From Xenorhabdus griffiniae (GTDB lineage: Bacteria; Pseudomonadota; Gammaproteobacteria; Enterobacterales; Enterobacteriaceae), in assembly GCF_037265215.1 (NCBI RefSeq), contig NZ_CP147737.1, forward strand, positions 4,682,001-4,746,000: DNA of 64,000 bases, written 5' to 3'. A program made the position numbers and the translations under genes. Shown piece after piece: positions 45,875 to 55,058 of the stretch. The notes beneath the pieces are model-generated. The model saw only the letters and a program-made list of their open reading frames with translations, was not told the origin of the DNA and did no database searches. Position 1 is the stretch's first letter; each line of letters opens with the position of its first letter.

Positions 45875-48228
45875 GCCGCCCGATTGATTTCAGTGTCCAA
45901 CCCGAAGCTGAACCCGCCAATGGGCAGTATGCCTATTGGTGGAATGCACCGCGCCATCAGGCGGTGGCCGGTATTGAAAGATCGCTTACCCGTGAAAGAC
46001 GCCTTCAGGGGCAAGCTATTTTAGAAGATATCGATTCTCTGCCACGCATTCTGCGTTATCCCTATCAGAAACGTTATGAAAAGACGTTACAAGAACAGGG
46101 CCTGCTGAAAGCTCAGGATTTTCTGTATTTCGATTTCCATCAAAAATTCTGGCCACGCATTGAGGCGGTCACCCATCGTTTTGAGATGGATACCCACGCC
46201 ACGCTGACGGCTACGGCCCGCATTTCTACCGAAATCAGCCAGTTTAACCGTTTGCCCGATCTTCAGAATAAGCCACTAAAGAAACTGGCGACCCAAATCG
46301 CCGCCGGGTTCTTTGCGCTGTTTGAGCAGTATTGTGATCAGTGCATTGCTGAGGCGAACGGTGATAAAGAAGCTATCTATCAGATGCGCAACCTGTCCCC
46401 GATTTATGGCGAGCTGGCGAAATTGTCGCGCGGGTTGCATGTCACACCGGCGCATTATGGCCGCTACCTGAAAGGTACGTTGCAACAGCGTGATGTGATT
46501 GCGGCGGTATCCCGTCTGGTCAATGATGATTTCTGGTATCGCCGGCTCAAGGCACACCGTACCCGCTGGCGGGAAGCGTTGCTGATTGCCGCAATGGCGG
46601 TCAATAAAAACCGTTCCCCGTATGCCAGTCGTCAGGCTATTCAGGAGGTGAAATCTCAGCGTCTGGCCAATATGCAGTACCTTGAGTCAATGGACATTGA
46701 GGATGTGGCCACCGGCGAACGTTTTGATCTGGTTGAGAAAGTGATGCAAAGCATTTCTAACCCGGAAATTCGCCGTATGGAACTGATGGCGCAGATTGCC
46801 GGGATTGAACGGGTTGCCTCGGTGCGGGGGGATATCGGAATGTTTATCACCATTACTACGCCGTCAAAATATCACCCGACCCGCCAGATGGGGGCAGACA
46901 AGGTGGCGGTGCTGAACAGCAGCTGGGCCAATGAAGCCTATACCCCGAAAGATGGTCAGCGTTATCTGGTGAAGGTCTGGGCGAAAATCCGCACGGCGTT
47001 TAAGGATGAAGGGCTGAATGTTTATGGTGTCCGGGTGGTTGAACCGCATCATGATGGTACGCCGCACTGGCATCTGTTGCTGTTTACCGATAAGGCCAGC
47101 CGGGCGGCAGCGGTGGAGATCATGCGTAAAAAAGCCTTACAGGAAGATGGCGGCGAACGGGGCGCACAGAAGTACCGCTTCGAATGCCGGCATATGAATA
47201 AAGGTGGTGCAGTGGGTTATATCGCTAAATACATTGCTAAAAATATCGACGGTTATGCGCTGGATGGTCTGACCGATGATGAAACCGGCAAGCCGTTAAA
47301 AGATGCGGCAGCGGCCGTAACTGCATGGGCCTCCACATGGCGTATTCCCCAATTTCAGTTCTATAACCTGCCCTCCAAAGGTGCGTACCGTGAATGCCGT
47401 CGCCTGCGCAGTCTCTGCATCGCTGACCAGTTGGGTGACGTGGCCGAAAAGGTTCGGGCTGCGGCCGATCAGGGGGACTTTGAAAACTACATCCTGTCAC
47501 AGGGTGGCCCTTGCACCCCACGTGATCAGCAGACAATCCGCGTTGCCCGTGAAGTCAGCGACAAGCTCAACCCGTATGACGAGGCTGTTTCTAACGTGGT
47601 CGGGATTTATGCGCAGCTTAATCCTGCCGCCGGCGTGTTGAAAACACGCGAGCGGGAATATCGGATTGTCAAAAAGCACGACAGCCAAGCCCCGGCATCC
47701 GCTGTGGCCGGTGAGGGTCTTAATCTTTTAAAAAGCGCCATCGGCGCGCCTCGGAGTCCTGTCAATAACTGTGGATCAGGGGATTGGGTGGCATGGGAGG
47801 ACAGCTCAGCATTACCCGCAGACTTAAGCGGTAAGGCGTTATCTGATGTTCTCCAATGGGGACGGGCGATGGAAATCAACGCCGCTGAGAATGGCGTACA
47901 GCGTGCAGAAATCGGGGTTTCGGGGCCTCGGGTTATCTCACGTATTGAATTAACAGAAAAAGAGGAAGCATTATTGCCGGCAGTGATGCGCTTTACTGAA
48001 TCAATGGGCTACCCCATCAGCAATCAAACGCTGGGCAAGATGTTTGTTAAGGGCATGAGTATGAGTGTTGACGGCCAGCGGCTGCAAGTGCGTGAGGGCA
48101 AAGTCAGATTGATGGATTTACCGGAGGAGCAGGAACGGAAACAACGCGAATTTGAGGCGCGTAAACAGGTGCGCCGCGAGGCATTACAGGCGCGGATTAT
48201 GAATATTGGGGAAATGAGGAAAGCATAA
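45868..48228 (+). CDS. A: Replication endonuclease gpA (rolling-circle initiator)
   Basis: The 786-aa protein matches P2 gpA, which nicks the origin and joins the 5' end for rolling-circle replication. The HUH motif is His400-Trp-His402 in GTPHWHLLLF, and the two catalytic tyrosines are Tyr451 and Tyr455 in YIAKYIAKN, almost the same numbering as Tyr450/Tyr454 in P2. It overlaps the previous gene by 7 bp. The origin is expected inside this gene as in P2 but was not located. Confidence 0.95.
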   Translation: MLSRPIDFSVQPEAEPANGQYAYWWNAPRHQAVAGIERSLTRERRLQGQAILEDIDSLPRILRYPYQKRYEKTLQEQGLLKAQDFLYFDFHQKFWPRIEAVTHRFEMDTHATLTATARISTEISQFNRLPDLQNKPLKKLATQIAAGFFALFEQYCDQCIAEANGDKEAIYQMRNLSPIYGELAKLSRGLHVTPAHYGRYLKGTLQQRDVIAAVSRLVNDDFWYRRLKAHRTRWREALLIAAMAVNKNRSPYASRQAIQEVKSQRLANMQYLESMDIEDVATGERFDLVEKVMQSISNPEIRRMELMAQIAGIERVASVRGDIGMFITITTPSKYHPTRQMGADKVAVLNSSWANEAYTPKDGQRYLVKVWAKIRTAFKDEGLNVYGVRVVEPHHDGTPHWHLLLFTDKASRAAAVEIMRKKALQEDGGERGAQKYRFECRHMNKGGAVGYIAKYIAKNIDGYALDGLTDDETGKPLKDAAAAVTAWASTWRIPQFQFYNLPSKGAYRECRRLRSLCIADQLGDVAEKVRAAADQGDFENYILSQGGPCTPRDQQTIRVAREVSDKLNPYDEAVSNVVGIYAQLNPAAGVLKTREREYRIVKKHDSQAPASAVAGEGLNLLKSAIGAPRSPVNNCGSGDWVAWEDSSALPADLSGKALSDVLQWGRAMEINAAENGVQRAEIGVSGPRVISRIELTEKEEALLPAVMRFTESMGYPISNQTLGKMFVKGMSMSVDGQRLQVREGKVRLMDLPEEQERKQREFEARKQVRREALQARIMNIGEMRKA

Positions 48229-48229
48229 T

Positions 48230-48490
48230 ATGAATTACTTACAACCAAAAGACTTGGCAGCCCTACAGCGATTTAAAGAAACATCTGAAGATGGTGAGGG
48301 ATACGACGTCTCTCGTGAACAAATGCACAGACTGGCTGAATTGGGCGTTGTTTGTTATCACAGCATGGGAATTTATAGCATTACATGGTTCGGAATGTAT
48401 GTCTTAAATCCGTCTGATAAAGCATTACAGCCGCCGTTTAAAACGGAATCAGACCATTTTTGTGAGTTTTTAGAGGAAAAGTCACAATGA
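48230..48490 (+). CDS. Phage hypothetical protein
   Basis: An 86-aa protein (LQPKDLAALQRFKETSEDGEGYDVSREQMHRLAELGVVCYHSMGIYSITWFGMYVL...) that looks like a small winged-helix-type fold with a hydrophobic C-terminal half. It follows gpA directly and overlaps the next gene by 4 bp. No family recognised. Confidence 0.6.
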   Translation: MNYLQPKDLAALQRFKETSEDGEGYDVSREQMHRLAELGVVCYHSMGIYSITWFGMYVLNPSDKALQPPFKTESDHFCEFLEEKSQ

Positions 48491-48951
48491 TCACCTTAAA
48501 GTTAACGCCCGAAATCATTAACAACATTAACCGTAAATTTGTTTTAGATTTATTCGTCTGGCAGAAACGCTGGAAAGCCAATCAACATCACCGTAACCGC
48601 TTTTTGCATGAAAACAGCTATGTTGCTGCCTTGTCTGGTGATGTCTATGTGTCAGAGTGGGCTTGGTCGGATAATCCCATTCGGTTGGTGCAATTAGCGT
48701 TGAGTCTAACCATGCATGATAAATGGCATAGAACGTTTTATTCCTCCCGATGTTCAGGGGATAGTGGCGAGCTGGCCTATAAGCAGTTTTTTACCTTGAA
48801 CCGTATCAAGGGTGAACCGGCTTTTTTCGATACGGTGACGTTGTTTGATTTTGCTGAAAGTCGCTGGAGTGAAGAACGCCTTCGTCAGCATCAGTCACAA
48901 CAGGAATTTGAAGAGCTGTTTTTGTGTCGGTTGCCTCATCCACGCTGGTAA
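48487..48951 (+). CDS. Phage hypothetical protein
   Basis: A 154-aa protein rich in Trp, His and Phe (DLFVWQKRWKANQHHRNRFLHENSY, SEWAWSDNPIRLVQLALSL, YKQFFTLNRIKGEPAFFDTVTLFDFAESRW). No domain is recognised. It overlaps the preceding gene by 4 bp and belongs to the run downstream of gpA. Confidence 0.6.
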   Translation: MITLKLTPEIINNINRKFVLDLFVWQKRWKANQHHRNRFLHENSYVAALSGDVYVSEWAWSDNPIRLVQLALSLTMHDKWHRTFYSSRCSGDSGELAYKQFFTLNRIKGEPAFFDTVTLFDFAESRWSEERLRQHQSQQEFEELFLCRLPHPRW

Positions 48952-48969
48952 TCAGGGAGAATAAACATC

Positions 48970-49302
48970 ATGGCGAAATCCCCCGCAGAACGCAAAGCCG
49001 CCCAACGTCAACGCCAGCAGGAGGCTGGCATCACTAAAATAGAATTGCTGCTTGATAATCAGGAACTGGCCATGTTAAAGCGCAATTGTACGCTGAGGCG
49101 TCCGGGCCGCGAACCTTATGACGTCGTGGAATATCTCACCCTGCTGATCCGCAAAGATAATGCACTGTTGCAGCAGCAAGTGCAGGCACTGGCGGTGCGC
49201 CAATGCGAGAAATGCGGTGATGCGCTTCCTGTGGCTGAATGCTGCTTTTCGGGTGATTCAGCGTGCTGGGTGACGTTAGGCTGGCATGAAGTGAAATTGT
49301 GA
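48970..49302 (+). CDS. Phage hypothetical protein with a coiled coil and Cys-rich end
   Basis: The 110-aa protein begins MAKSPAERKAAQRQRQQEAGITKIELLLDNQELAMLKRNCTLRRPGREPYDVVEYLTLLIRKDNALLQQQ. It has a basic helix, a ribbon-helix-helix-like middle and a Gln-rich coiled coil, then CEKCGDALPVAECCFSGDSACW, which could bind zinc. It is the last gene of the early run. A DNA-binding role is possible but not shown. Confidence 0.55.
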   Translation: MAKSPAERKAAQRQRQQEAGITKIELLLDNQELAMLKRNCTLRRPGREPYDVVEYLTLLIRKDNALLQQQVQALAVRQCEKCGDALPVAECCFSGDSACWVTLGWHEVKL

Positions 49303-49400
49303 GAGTGTGACATGTCACAATTTATGAAGGCTCCTTTGAATCAGCGGAGCCTTAGAAAAGTGCAATCTGTTGGCATTATGCTTAATCGTACCATAAGATT

Positions 49401-49733
49401 TTATCTTGTTGGTGGGGGCGTCCAGAATATCTGGACACTGATTATCGCCAGTTGCATGGAACGAGGAAATCGCGTAATTGCTTGTATATTCCAGCGGCCA
49501 TGTTGATATAAATGAATGTGGCGAGATCTGTTCATTTTCCCACCTAAATAGAGCAATGTATCCTGATAAGTATAAGACAGATGTAAATGTTGCCATTGTT
49601 CAGCGGGGTTGGTACATCCGGGGATTGGTGAAAAATACAGGTCATTCGCGCCAGTATTGTATCCCGGTCGCCAGTTTCTCCCACATGCCGCTTCTTGATT
49701 AATAAAGGCTGTAATATTTGGTGCGATATACAT
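49401..49733 (-). CDS. Orphan reversed gene at the P2 tin/old accessory position
   Basis: On the minus strand a GAGGGGAG site lies 4 bases before ATG 49733 and opens a 110-codon frame (MYIAPNITAFINQEAACGRNWRPGYNTGANDLYF...). It lies between the end of the early operon and cos, in opposite orientation, where P2 carries tin and old, its phage-exclusion genes. The second half overlaps other frames of similar length, so the end may be frameshifted. The product is not recognised and has no membrane segment. Confidence 0.5.
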   Translation of the reverse strand: MYIAPNITAFINQEAACGRNWRPGYNTGANDLYFSPIPGCTNPAEQWQHLHLSYTYQDTLLYLGGKMNRSRHIHLYQHGRWNIQAITRFPRSMQLAIISVQIFWTPPPTR

Positions 49734-50181
49734 AAATCTCCCCTCTATATTTTGTGTTCTTCTGATAATTTCACGCAGTAATATTCTCCTGCAATAAAAA
49801 ATTATTCTATGCCTCAATTCGCACAATTCGAGAAGGATCACCTAACCATTTAACCCGCATAAAAGCGGATTTTCGTTGCATAAAATTAAGCAAAATTGCA
49901 CAATTTTTTTGTGCATCCCTGCATCACACAAGGCCAGTACGGGCAAGGTTTCCCTGCCGATGCGCAACTGCACAAAAACACCCCCTTTTTGTGTGCGGGC
50001 GAGGCGGGGGAGCAAGCGCGCGCGGTGGGGGTTGAAATGAATTAATTTCATTTGAGATTGTATCTGTTGAAAATGGGGCATTAGGGCGTATCAGTGCGAT
50101 GCTGGCGCGTGTTTGGGGACGGGAGGGAGCAGGGGGACGCACACAGCGCGATAGCTACACGCTGTGTTAATGACAGCGGCG
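49734..50181. other. Non-coding region with cos
   Basis: No gene is supported in this 450-bp stretch between the reversed accessory gene and gpQ. Its left half is AT-rich and probably holds the accessory gene's promoter; its right half is GC-rich and includes the cos-like sequence at 49998-50016. Confidence 0.65.
49998..50016 (+). other. cos: P2-type cos site
   Basis: GGCGAGGCGGGG followed by GAGCAAG matches the first 12 bases of the P2 19-base cohesive end (GGCGAGGCGGGGAAAGCAC) and then diverges slightly. It lies just downstream of gpQ on the terminase-operon side, the P2 position. Cleavage here by gpM/gpP would give the linear virion DNA. Confidence 0.75.
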
Positions 50182-51240
50182 TTATGACTGAATCGTCAGT
50201 GCATCCAGCAAGGCATAAGGGGAAAAGCGCACTATTTCTTCCCCCGCCCAATCGTTGATGGATTTCAGGCTCTCCATGATGGGGCTGAGTTCATTGATGG
50301 CAAATACCTTAGCCGCTTTTTCCACATCACCAAAGTTGCCGCCGTTCGAGGGTGAGAATCCCATCAGTTGCGGTGGGACGCGATGCATTGCCAGTAAATC
50401 ATCGCGGGTCGCCTCCTTAACATTGGTAAACTCATCTTTGGCACTGATCTGACTGAATGGCAGGATTTGCAAGCCGTCTTTCTTACCGTTGGCGGCATAC
50501 ACAAACAGGTTCTTAAATGCCCCATCGCGCCGGGATTTTTGCAGGGATTCTTTGAGTTTATCAACACCTTTCGGGTCAGCCAAGGGATCGGTCAGGTAAA
50601 CAATCACGCCAGCATGACTGCCGTTTTCGTAGTAGTTCATGCGGAACATGGTCGCGGAACGGTTCAGGCTGGCCGACAGCAATCCGGCCAGATATTCCGG
50701 CAGGCCGTATATTTCCTGATGAATATCGGGATTCATCAGATGAAACAAGCTGTCCGGGCGAAATTCAAACTCTTTATTCCAGCTTTCCACAAACCAATAT
50801 TGCCCGGCTTTCTCGCCCCGTCGTGTGTACTTGGCGGGTGAATGCCGGAGCGTTAACAGCCCGCCCAGTCGGTTGCTGCGCTTTTCCAGATAGGCATTGC
50901 CGAAGACCAGATAATCCAGCACATACGCCGCCATATCCTGCCGGGATAATAATGGGTGCGGCAGGAAGCAACTCATGATCACATTGCGTTTAAAAAACAA
51001 TGGCGACTGATGATAGACCGCTGACGAGAACGCCCGTGCCAGACCGTAAAAATCAATCGGCGTTTCATACCAGCGGCCATTTTTGGCGCACTCCATGCAA
51101 TCCAATAAATCCCCGCCGGGTGACACCGGCGTCGGTGTGTCAAACGTAAACGACGCACATTGAACTGCATCGCCAGGCAGGTTCTCCCTGGGGTTGTTCA
51201 TGGCGTCAGGTTGACTCTCAGCAGGCAGAAAGGTGCTCAT
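50182..51240 (-). CDS. Q: Portal protein gpQ
   Basis: The 352-aa protein matches the P2 portal, a dodecamer at the capsid vertex through which DNA is packaged. Visible features are ETPIDFYGLARAF, the core YVLDYLVFGNAYLEKRSNRLGG, and the C-terminal RDDLLAMHRVPPQLMGFSPSNGGNFGDVEKAAKVFA. The gene is transcribed leftward with the terminase large subunit gene upstream, 2 bp apart. Length is close to P2 Q (344 aa). Confidence 0.93.
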   Translation of the reverse strand: MSTFLPAESQPDAMNNPRENLPGDAVQCASFTFDTPTPVSPGGDLLDCMECAKNGRWYETPIDFYGLARAFSSAVYHQSPLFFKRNVIMSCFLPHPLLSRQDMAAYVLDYLVFGNAYLEKRSNRLGGLLTLRHSPAKYTRRGEKAGQYWFVESWNKEFEFRPDSLFHLMNPDIHQEIYGLPEYLAGLLSASLNRSATMFRMNYYENGSHAGVIVYLTDPLADPKGVDKLKESLQKSRRDGAFKNLFVYAANGKKDGLQILPFSQISAKDEFTNVKEATRDDLLAMHRVPPQLMGFSPSNGGNFGDVEKAAKVFAINELSPIMESLKSINDWAGEEIVRFSPYALLDALTIQS

Positions 51241-51242
51241 AT

Positions 51243-52958
51243 TTAAAACTCCGTAACAGAAGACTGATGCCCGCCCGAATCGCTCGCTATCGGCTCTCCA
51301 TGCAGAACATTCATAATAGACCAGGCAATATCGCCGTGATCCACGCCGCGCGTCCGGTCGGCGTCATAGGTGACAATGCCGCCTTGTGTAATGACTTTCT
51401 TGATAGCCATAAACGAAGTCGCAACCTGCTGCATTCCGGCGTCATACTCAAACCGGCCGGAGCGGATCAGCATTTGCGTTTTCATAACCAGCATTCGCTT
51501 CAGCGGTGCGGAATATTTCAGTAAGGTAGCGGCCGGGAAAAATTTACACACCAACTCGTGTACAGCTTCACCTGTCCCGCCCGTGCCATCCAGCGTGATA
51601 CCCAATACATGATAGCGTTCGGTCAGTTTGCGGATTTCCTCAGCCTGTTTCTCAAAGGCCATACCCCGGAAGCGTAGCGCTTCAATCACCCGCCATTTAC
51701 CGCCACTGACGGCAGGCGGTGACATCACCACCACGCCCAAACCATCACCATTGCCCCCCGTACCTGTCGGATCAGCGCCGATATAAACGCCTTTATAACC
51801 CAATGGTCTGGGTGCATATGGCTTCCAGTCCGGCCAAACGTCTTCGTTATAACCGTCAACCCCGCACTGGATCAGTGCGTTATAATCAAATGCCCGTTCA
51901 CCGGCTTTCACGAAGATACAACGGTACAGGTTGTCAAAATCTCCGGGGCTGTTTTCGCTCTCGATTTCGGCCAAATCAACCCGATCTAACCCCAGTGCGA
52001 TAGCATCATGAATGGTGACTATCTGCCGCCAAATGTTATCGCCACACAATGCCCCCGGCTGTAAGGTCTGGTGGCTGAGATCGAGAGTGATTTGCTTCTT
52101 GTGGGGGCGGCTTTTATTGAAAAAATCCCCTGTCCAGAACGGATAGGCTTCATGCTCTTCGCTGGAAGGGGTGGAGAAGTAGGTACGCCTTAGCCCAATT
52201 TGGGTCGCCATCCCGGCCGCCACTTTGCGCAGGTTCATAAAATTACTGACCCAAAAGAACTCATCAAAATAGAGATCACCGGTATACGATTGCGCGGTCG
52301 CCGCTGACGTGCCGAGAAAATAGAGCGTGGCCCCGTTGGACAAAATAATCTCATCGCCGCCCTTGAGTTCAACACCGACCTGACGGGCAACTATCTGAAT
52401 GAATTTTTTGAACTGGAACGCCTGTGCGCGGCTGGCTGACAGAAAAATCTGGTTATGACCGGTTTCCAGTGCGGTGATCAGTGCTTCGCGGGCAAAGTAC
52501 CAGGTTGCCCCAATCTGGCGCGATTTTAATATCATACGGTTACGGCGCGTTCTCTGCTTATACCAGCGCTTCTGGTACTCAAACAGGGATTCATAAACCT
52601 GCGCGCGCAGTGCCGCAATTTGTTCCTCAGTGAAGTGATTCTTCGGTATCTTGGCCTTTTTCGTGCTCTCTTTTTTCACTTCATGGCGATCAAAGCGTTC
52701 CAGTTGGCGGTAGAAAAAATCCAGTGTCTTGAAATCGTGCGGGGTCAGAGCCTCTTTGGCTTGTATCCGCAAGATTTTCACATGCAGATCATCGCTCACC
52801 CGCTCTATCGGGTTAGCGTCGTCCCATTTATCCCGCCGCCGCCAGGAATAAAGAGTGTTCACACTGACGCCGAGGCGCTTCGCAATCTGCGCCACGCTGT
52901 AGGCCTGCCAGTATAAATTTTTGGCTTCTTGTCGGGGATCGTGTGCTGTCGTTGTCAT
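51243..52958 (-). CDS. P: Terminase large subunit gpP
   Basis: gpP is the ATPase that drives DNA into the procapsid and has nuclease activity for cos cleavage. From ATG 52958 (MTTTAHDPRQEAKNLYWQ) the protein is 571 aa, with an N-terminal helix-turn-helix (IAKRLGVSVNTLYSWRRRDKW), an ATPase region with LKSRQIGATWYFAREAL and DLYFDEFFWV, and a C-terminal nuclease region with YIGADPTGTGGNGDG. The first 35 codons of the longer frame are not in the P2 family. It is divergent from gpO. Confidence 0.94.
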   Translation of the reverse strand: MTTTAHDPRQEAKNLYWQAYSVAQIAKRLGVSVNTLYSWRRRDKWDDANPIERVSDDLHVKILRIQAKEALTPHDFKTLDFFYRQLERFDRHEVKKESTKKAKIPKNHFTEEQIAALRAQVYESLFEYQKRWYKQRTRRNRMILKSRQIGATWYFAREALITALETGHNQIFLSASRAQAFQFKKFIQIVARQVGVELKGGDEIILSNGATLYFLGTSAATAQSYTGDLYFDEFFWVSNFMNLRKVAAGMATQIGLRRTYFSTPSSEEHEAYPFWTGDFFNKSRPHKKQITLDLSHQTLQPGALCGDNIWRQIVTIHDAIALGLDRVDLAEIESENSPGDFDNLYRCIFVKAGERAFDYNALIQCGVDGYNEDVWPDWKPYAPRPLGYKGVYIGADPTGTGGNGDGLGVVVMSPPAVSGGKWRVIEALRFRGMAFEKQAEEIRKLTERYHVLGITLDGTGGTGEAVHELVCKFFPAATLLKYSAPLKRMLVMKTQMLIRSGRFEYDAGMQQVATSFMAIKKVITQGGIVTYDADRTRGVDHGDIAWSIMNVLHGEPIASDSGGHQSSVTEF

Positions 52959-53005
52959 GTGCTTACTTTCCCACAGCCCGCGCGCGTACTGCCATGACTG
53001 CCGTC

Positions 53006-53023
53006 TGTCACCGTTCCGCGACA
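53006..53023. promoter_or_regulatory. Ogr/Delta-type late activator site TGT-N12-ACA
   Basis: TGT at 53006-53008 and ACA at 53021-53023 are separated by exactly 12 bases, the recognition pattern of P2 Ogr and P4 Delta. It lies between the divergent gpP and gpO starts and could activate one or both late operons. The ogr gene is not in this window. Confidence 0.6.
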
Positions 53024-53099
53024 CGGTGAAGGCTTTGAGTGAAACGCTGCCGGCTGAGAACATAGTGCCATCGAAAACGGCTTGTTGGAGAGCGCAACC

Positions 53100-53927
53100 A
53101 TGCCAAAAACCATTAAGTTAACGGTCTGTACTGAGGGAATGACGCTGAACGGGTTTGCCGTCTCCCGCGAACAGATCCAGCAGATGGCGGATAGCTATAA
53201 CCCGCGTCTGTATGCGGCCCGTTTAAATCTGGAACACATTAAAAGCCCGTACCCTGATAGCACATTCCGCCAGTTTGCGATGGTGCAGTCAGCACGTGCC
53301 TACGAGATTAAAGATGGTCCGTTGCAGGGCAAGCTGGCGCTGGAGGCGACTGTTGAACTGGATGAGGAGAAAGATGCGGCGCTCATTAAGCTGAACCAGA
53401 GCGGGCAGAAAGTTTTTTCCAGTATTGAATTTTATTCACGTTTTCCACAGACCCAAAGTGCCTACCTGACTGGCATTGCCTTGACGGATAACCCCGCGGC
53501 GGTGGGAACAGAATTAATCAAGCTGAGTGTGCAGGAGCGCGGGCTGCCTGTCAGTGATGACCGCTATTTGTCTGCCTCACTGGAGACCCTGGTTGAGCTG
53601 ACGGAAAGCACCGAACAACACAATGCCGCCGATAAGTCCATCGGGGAAAAGTTTGTTTTATCCGTGAAAAAGGCGCTGGGGCTGCATCGTGAGCATAACA
53701 GCGCCGAATTGAACACGTTGCGTGAGATGGTGCAGTTAACGGCGGAAAAATGCGGTGACGCACTCAACCAACTGCACAAACTGTCACAACTGGAAAGCCA
53801 GTCGGAAAAAATCACCGCACTGGAAACTGAACTCAGTACGCTGAAAAGCCAGCTCAGCCAGCAGGATGACTCTTCGGTGCAGCGACCGGGGGCGAGCGGT
53901 TCAACGCAGGTGTTGGCCGATTATTAA
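53100..53927 (+). CDS. O: Capsid scaffolding protein gpO
   Basis: gpO is the scaffold and protease of the P2 capsid. The 275-aa protein from ATG 53100 (MPKTIKLTVCTEGMTLNGF) has an N-terminal protease domain with LNLEHIKSPYPDSTF and a VFSSIEFYSRFP stretch, then a C-terminal coiled coil (SQLESQSEKITALETELSTLKSQL) that scaffolds assembly. GGAG is just upstream. It begins the O-N-M-L head run. Confidence 0.93.
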   Translation: MPKTIKLTVCTEGMTLNGFAVSREQIQQMADSYNPRLYAARLNLEHIKSPYPDSTFRQFAMVQSARAYEIKDGPLQGKLALEATVELDEEKDAALIKLNQSGQKVFSSIEFYSRFPQTQSAYLTGIALTDNPAAVGTELIKLSVQERGLPVSDDRYLSASLETLVELTESTEQHNAADKSIGEKFVLSVKKALGLHREHNSAELNTLREMVQLTAEKCGDALNQLHKLSQLESQSEKITALETELSTLKSQLSQQDDSSVQRPGASGSTQVLADY

Positions 53928-53952
53928 TTGATTGCTTACAGGAACTTTATCT

Positions 53953-55008
53953 ATGTCACTCAGTAATGAAGGACGTCAGCACTATCTGTCCTACCTTGAT
54001 CAGCAAGGCAAGTTGAACGGCGTGAAACGCGATGGCGATCACATTCAGTTGACGGTTGCGCCGGCTGTCCAGCAGAAACTGGAAAAAGCCAAGATGGAAT
54101 CCAGCCCCTTTTTGAAAGAGGTCAATTCTATCGGTGTGACTGAGCAGGAAGGCGAGAAAATCGGTGTGGGTATCCACCGTACCATTGCCAGCCGCAATAC
54201 CTCCACCACGGATCGCCGGGAACCGGTCAGCGTGCATGAATTAAAGGCCAATCGCTATCGTTGTGAACAGACCAACTTTGATACCTACATCGGCTATACC
54301 CAGCTTGATGCGTGGGCCGGGCACCCGGAGTTTCAACAACTGGTGAGCCAGCAGATTGTCCAGCAAGAGGCCAATGACCGCCTGATGATTGGCTTTAATG
54401 GTACATCCGTTGCCGTGAAATCCGATCGGCAGAAAAACCCGCTGTTACAGGATGTCAATATCGGCTGGTTGCAGCATCTGCGCAACCAGGCCCCGCAGCG
54501 TGTAATGAAAAACATTACCATCACTAGTCGGGACGAAGACGGGAAAATCATCAAGAAAGGCCAATACGGCAACTATGATGCGGCGGCTTATGATGCCGTG
54601 ACATCGTTGTTAGATCCGTGGCATCAGAGTGCGCCCGGTTTGATTGCCATCACCGGCTCACGCCTGACCACCCAGAAGAACTTTCGCATCCTGAATCAGC
54701 ACAGCCAGCATAACCCCAATATGGAGCTGTTGGCAGGGAACGAGCTGATGAAGCTCAGCACGCTGGGCGGTTTGCCGGTTTTCCGTGCACCGTTTTTCCC
54801 GGACGGGGCCATTCTGATCACCACCTTTAAAAACCTGTCGCTTTACTGGCAGAAAGGCAAATACAACCGCTACATCAAAAACGAGCCGGAATACAACCGT
54901 ATCACCACCTATGCCCAGAGTAATGACGGTTATGTCATTGAAGATTACGGCCTCAGTTGCCTGATTGAAGGGATTTCGTTTGCGGGTGCCGAAGGGAGCA
55001 CCGACTAA
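53953..55008 (+). CDS. N: Major capsid protein gpN
   Basis: The 351-aa protein from ATG 53953 matches the HK97-fold major capsid protein of P2, with SLSNEGRQHYLSYLDQQGKLNGV at the start and GLIAITGSRLTTQKNFRILN and NELMKLSTLGGLPVFRAPFFPDGA in the middle and end. gpO cleavage normally removes about 31 residues from the N-terminus in P2. The AGGAACTTT ribosome-binding site is 5-10 bases upstream. A complete capsid gene set argues for an intact phage rather than a tailocin. Confidence 0.94.
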   Translation: MSLSNEGRQHYLSYLDQQGKLNGVKRDGDHIQLTVAPAVQQKLEKAKMESSPFLKEVNSIGVTEQEGEKIGVGIHRTIASRNTSTTDRREPVSVHELKANRYRCEQTNFDTYIGYTQLDAWAGHPEFQQLVSQQIVQQEANDRLMIGFNGTSVAVKSDRQKNPLLQDVNIGWLQHLRNQAPQRVMKNITITSRDEDGKIIKKGQYGNYDAAAYDAVTSLLDPWHQSAPGLIAITGSRLTTQKNFRILNQHSQHNPNMELLAGNELMKLSTLGGLPVFRAPFFPDGAILITTFKNLSLYWQKGKYNRYIKNEPEYNRITTYAQSNDGYVIEDYGLSCLIEGISFAGAEGSTD

Positions 55009-55058
55009 ACCACAATTTCCGGTGCCGGGCTTATCCGGCATGGGTACAAGGGGGAATG

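Noticed and set aside
49312..49596. Alternative ORFs on both strands over the accessory gene
   Set aside because: None has a ribosome-binding site comparable to the GAGGGGAG before ATG 49733; they may however reflect a frameshift in its 3' half.
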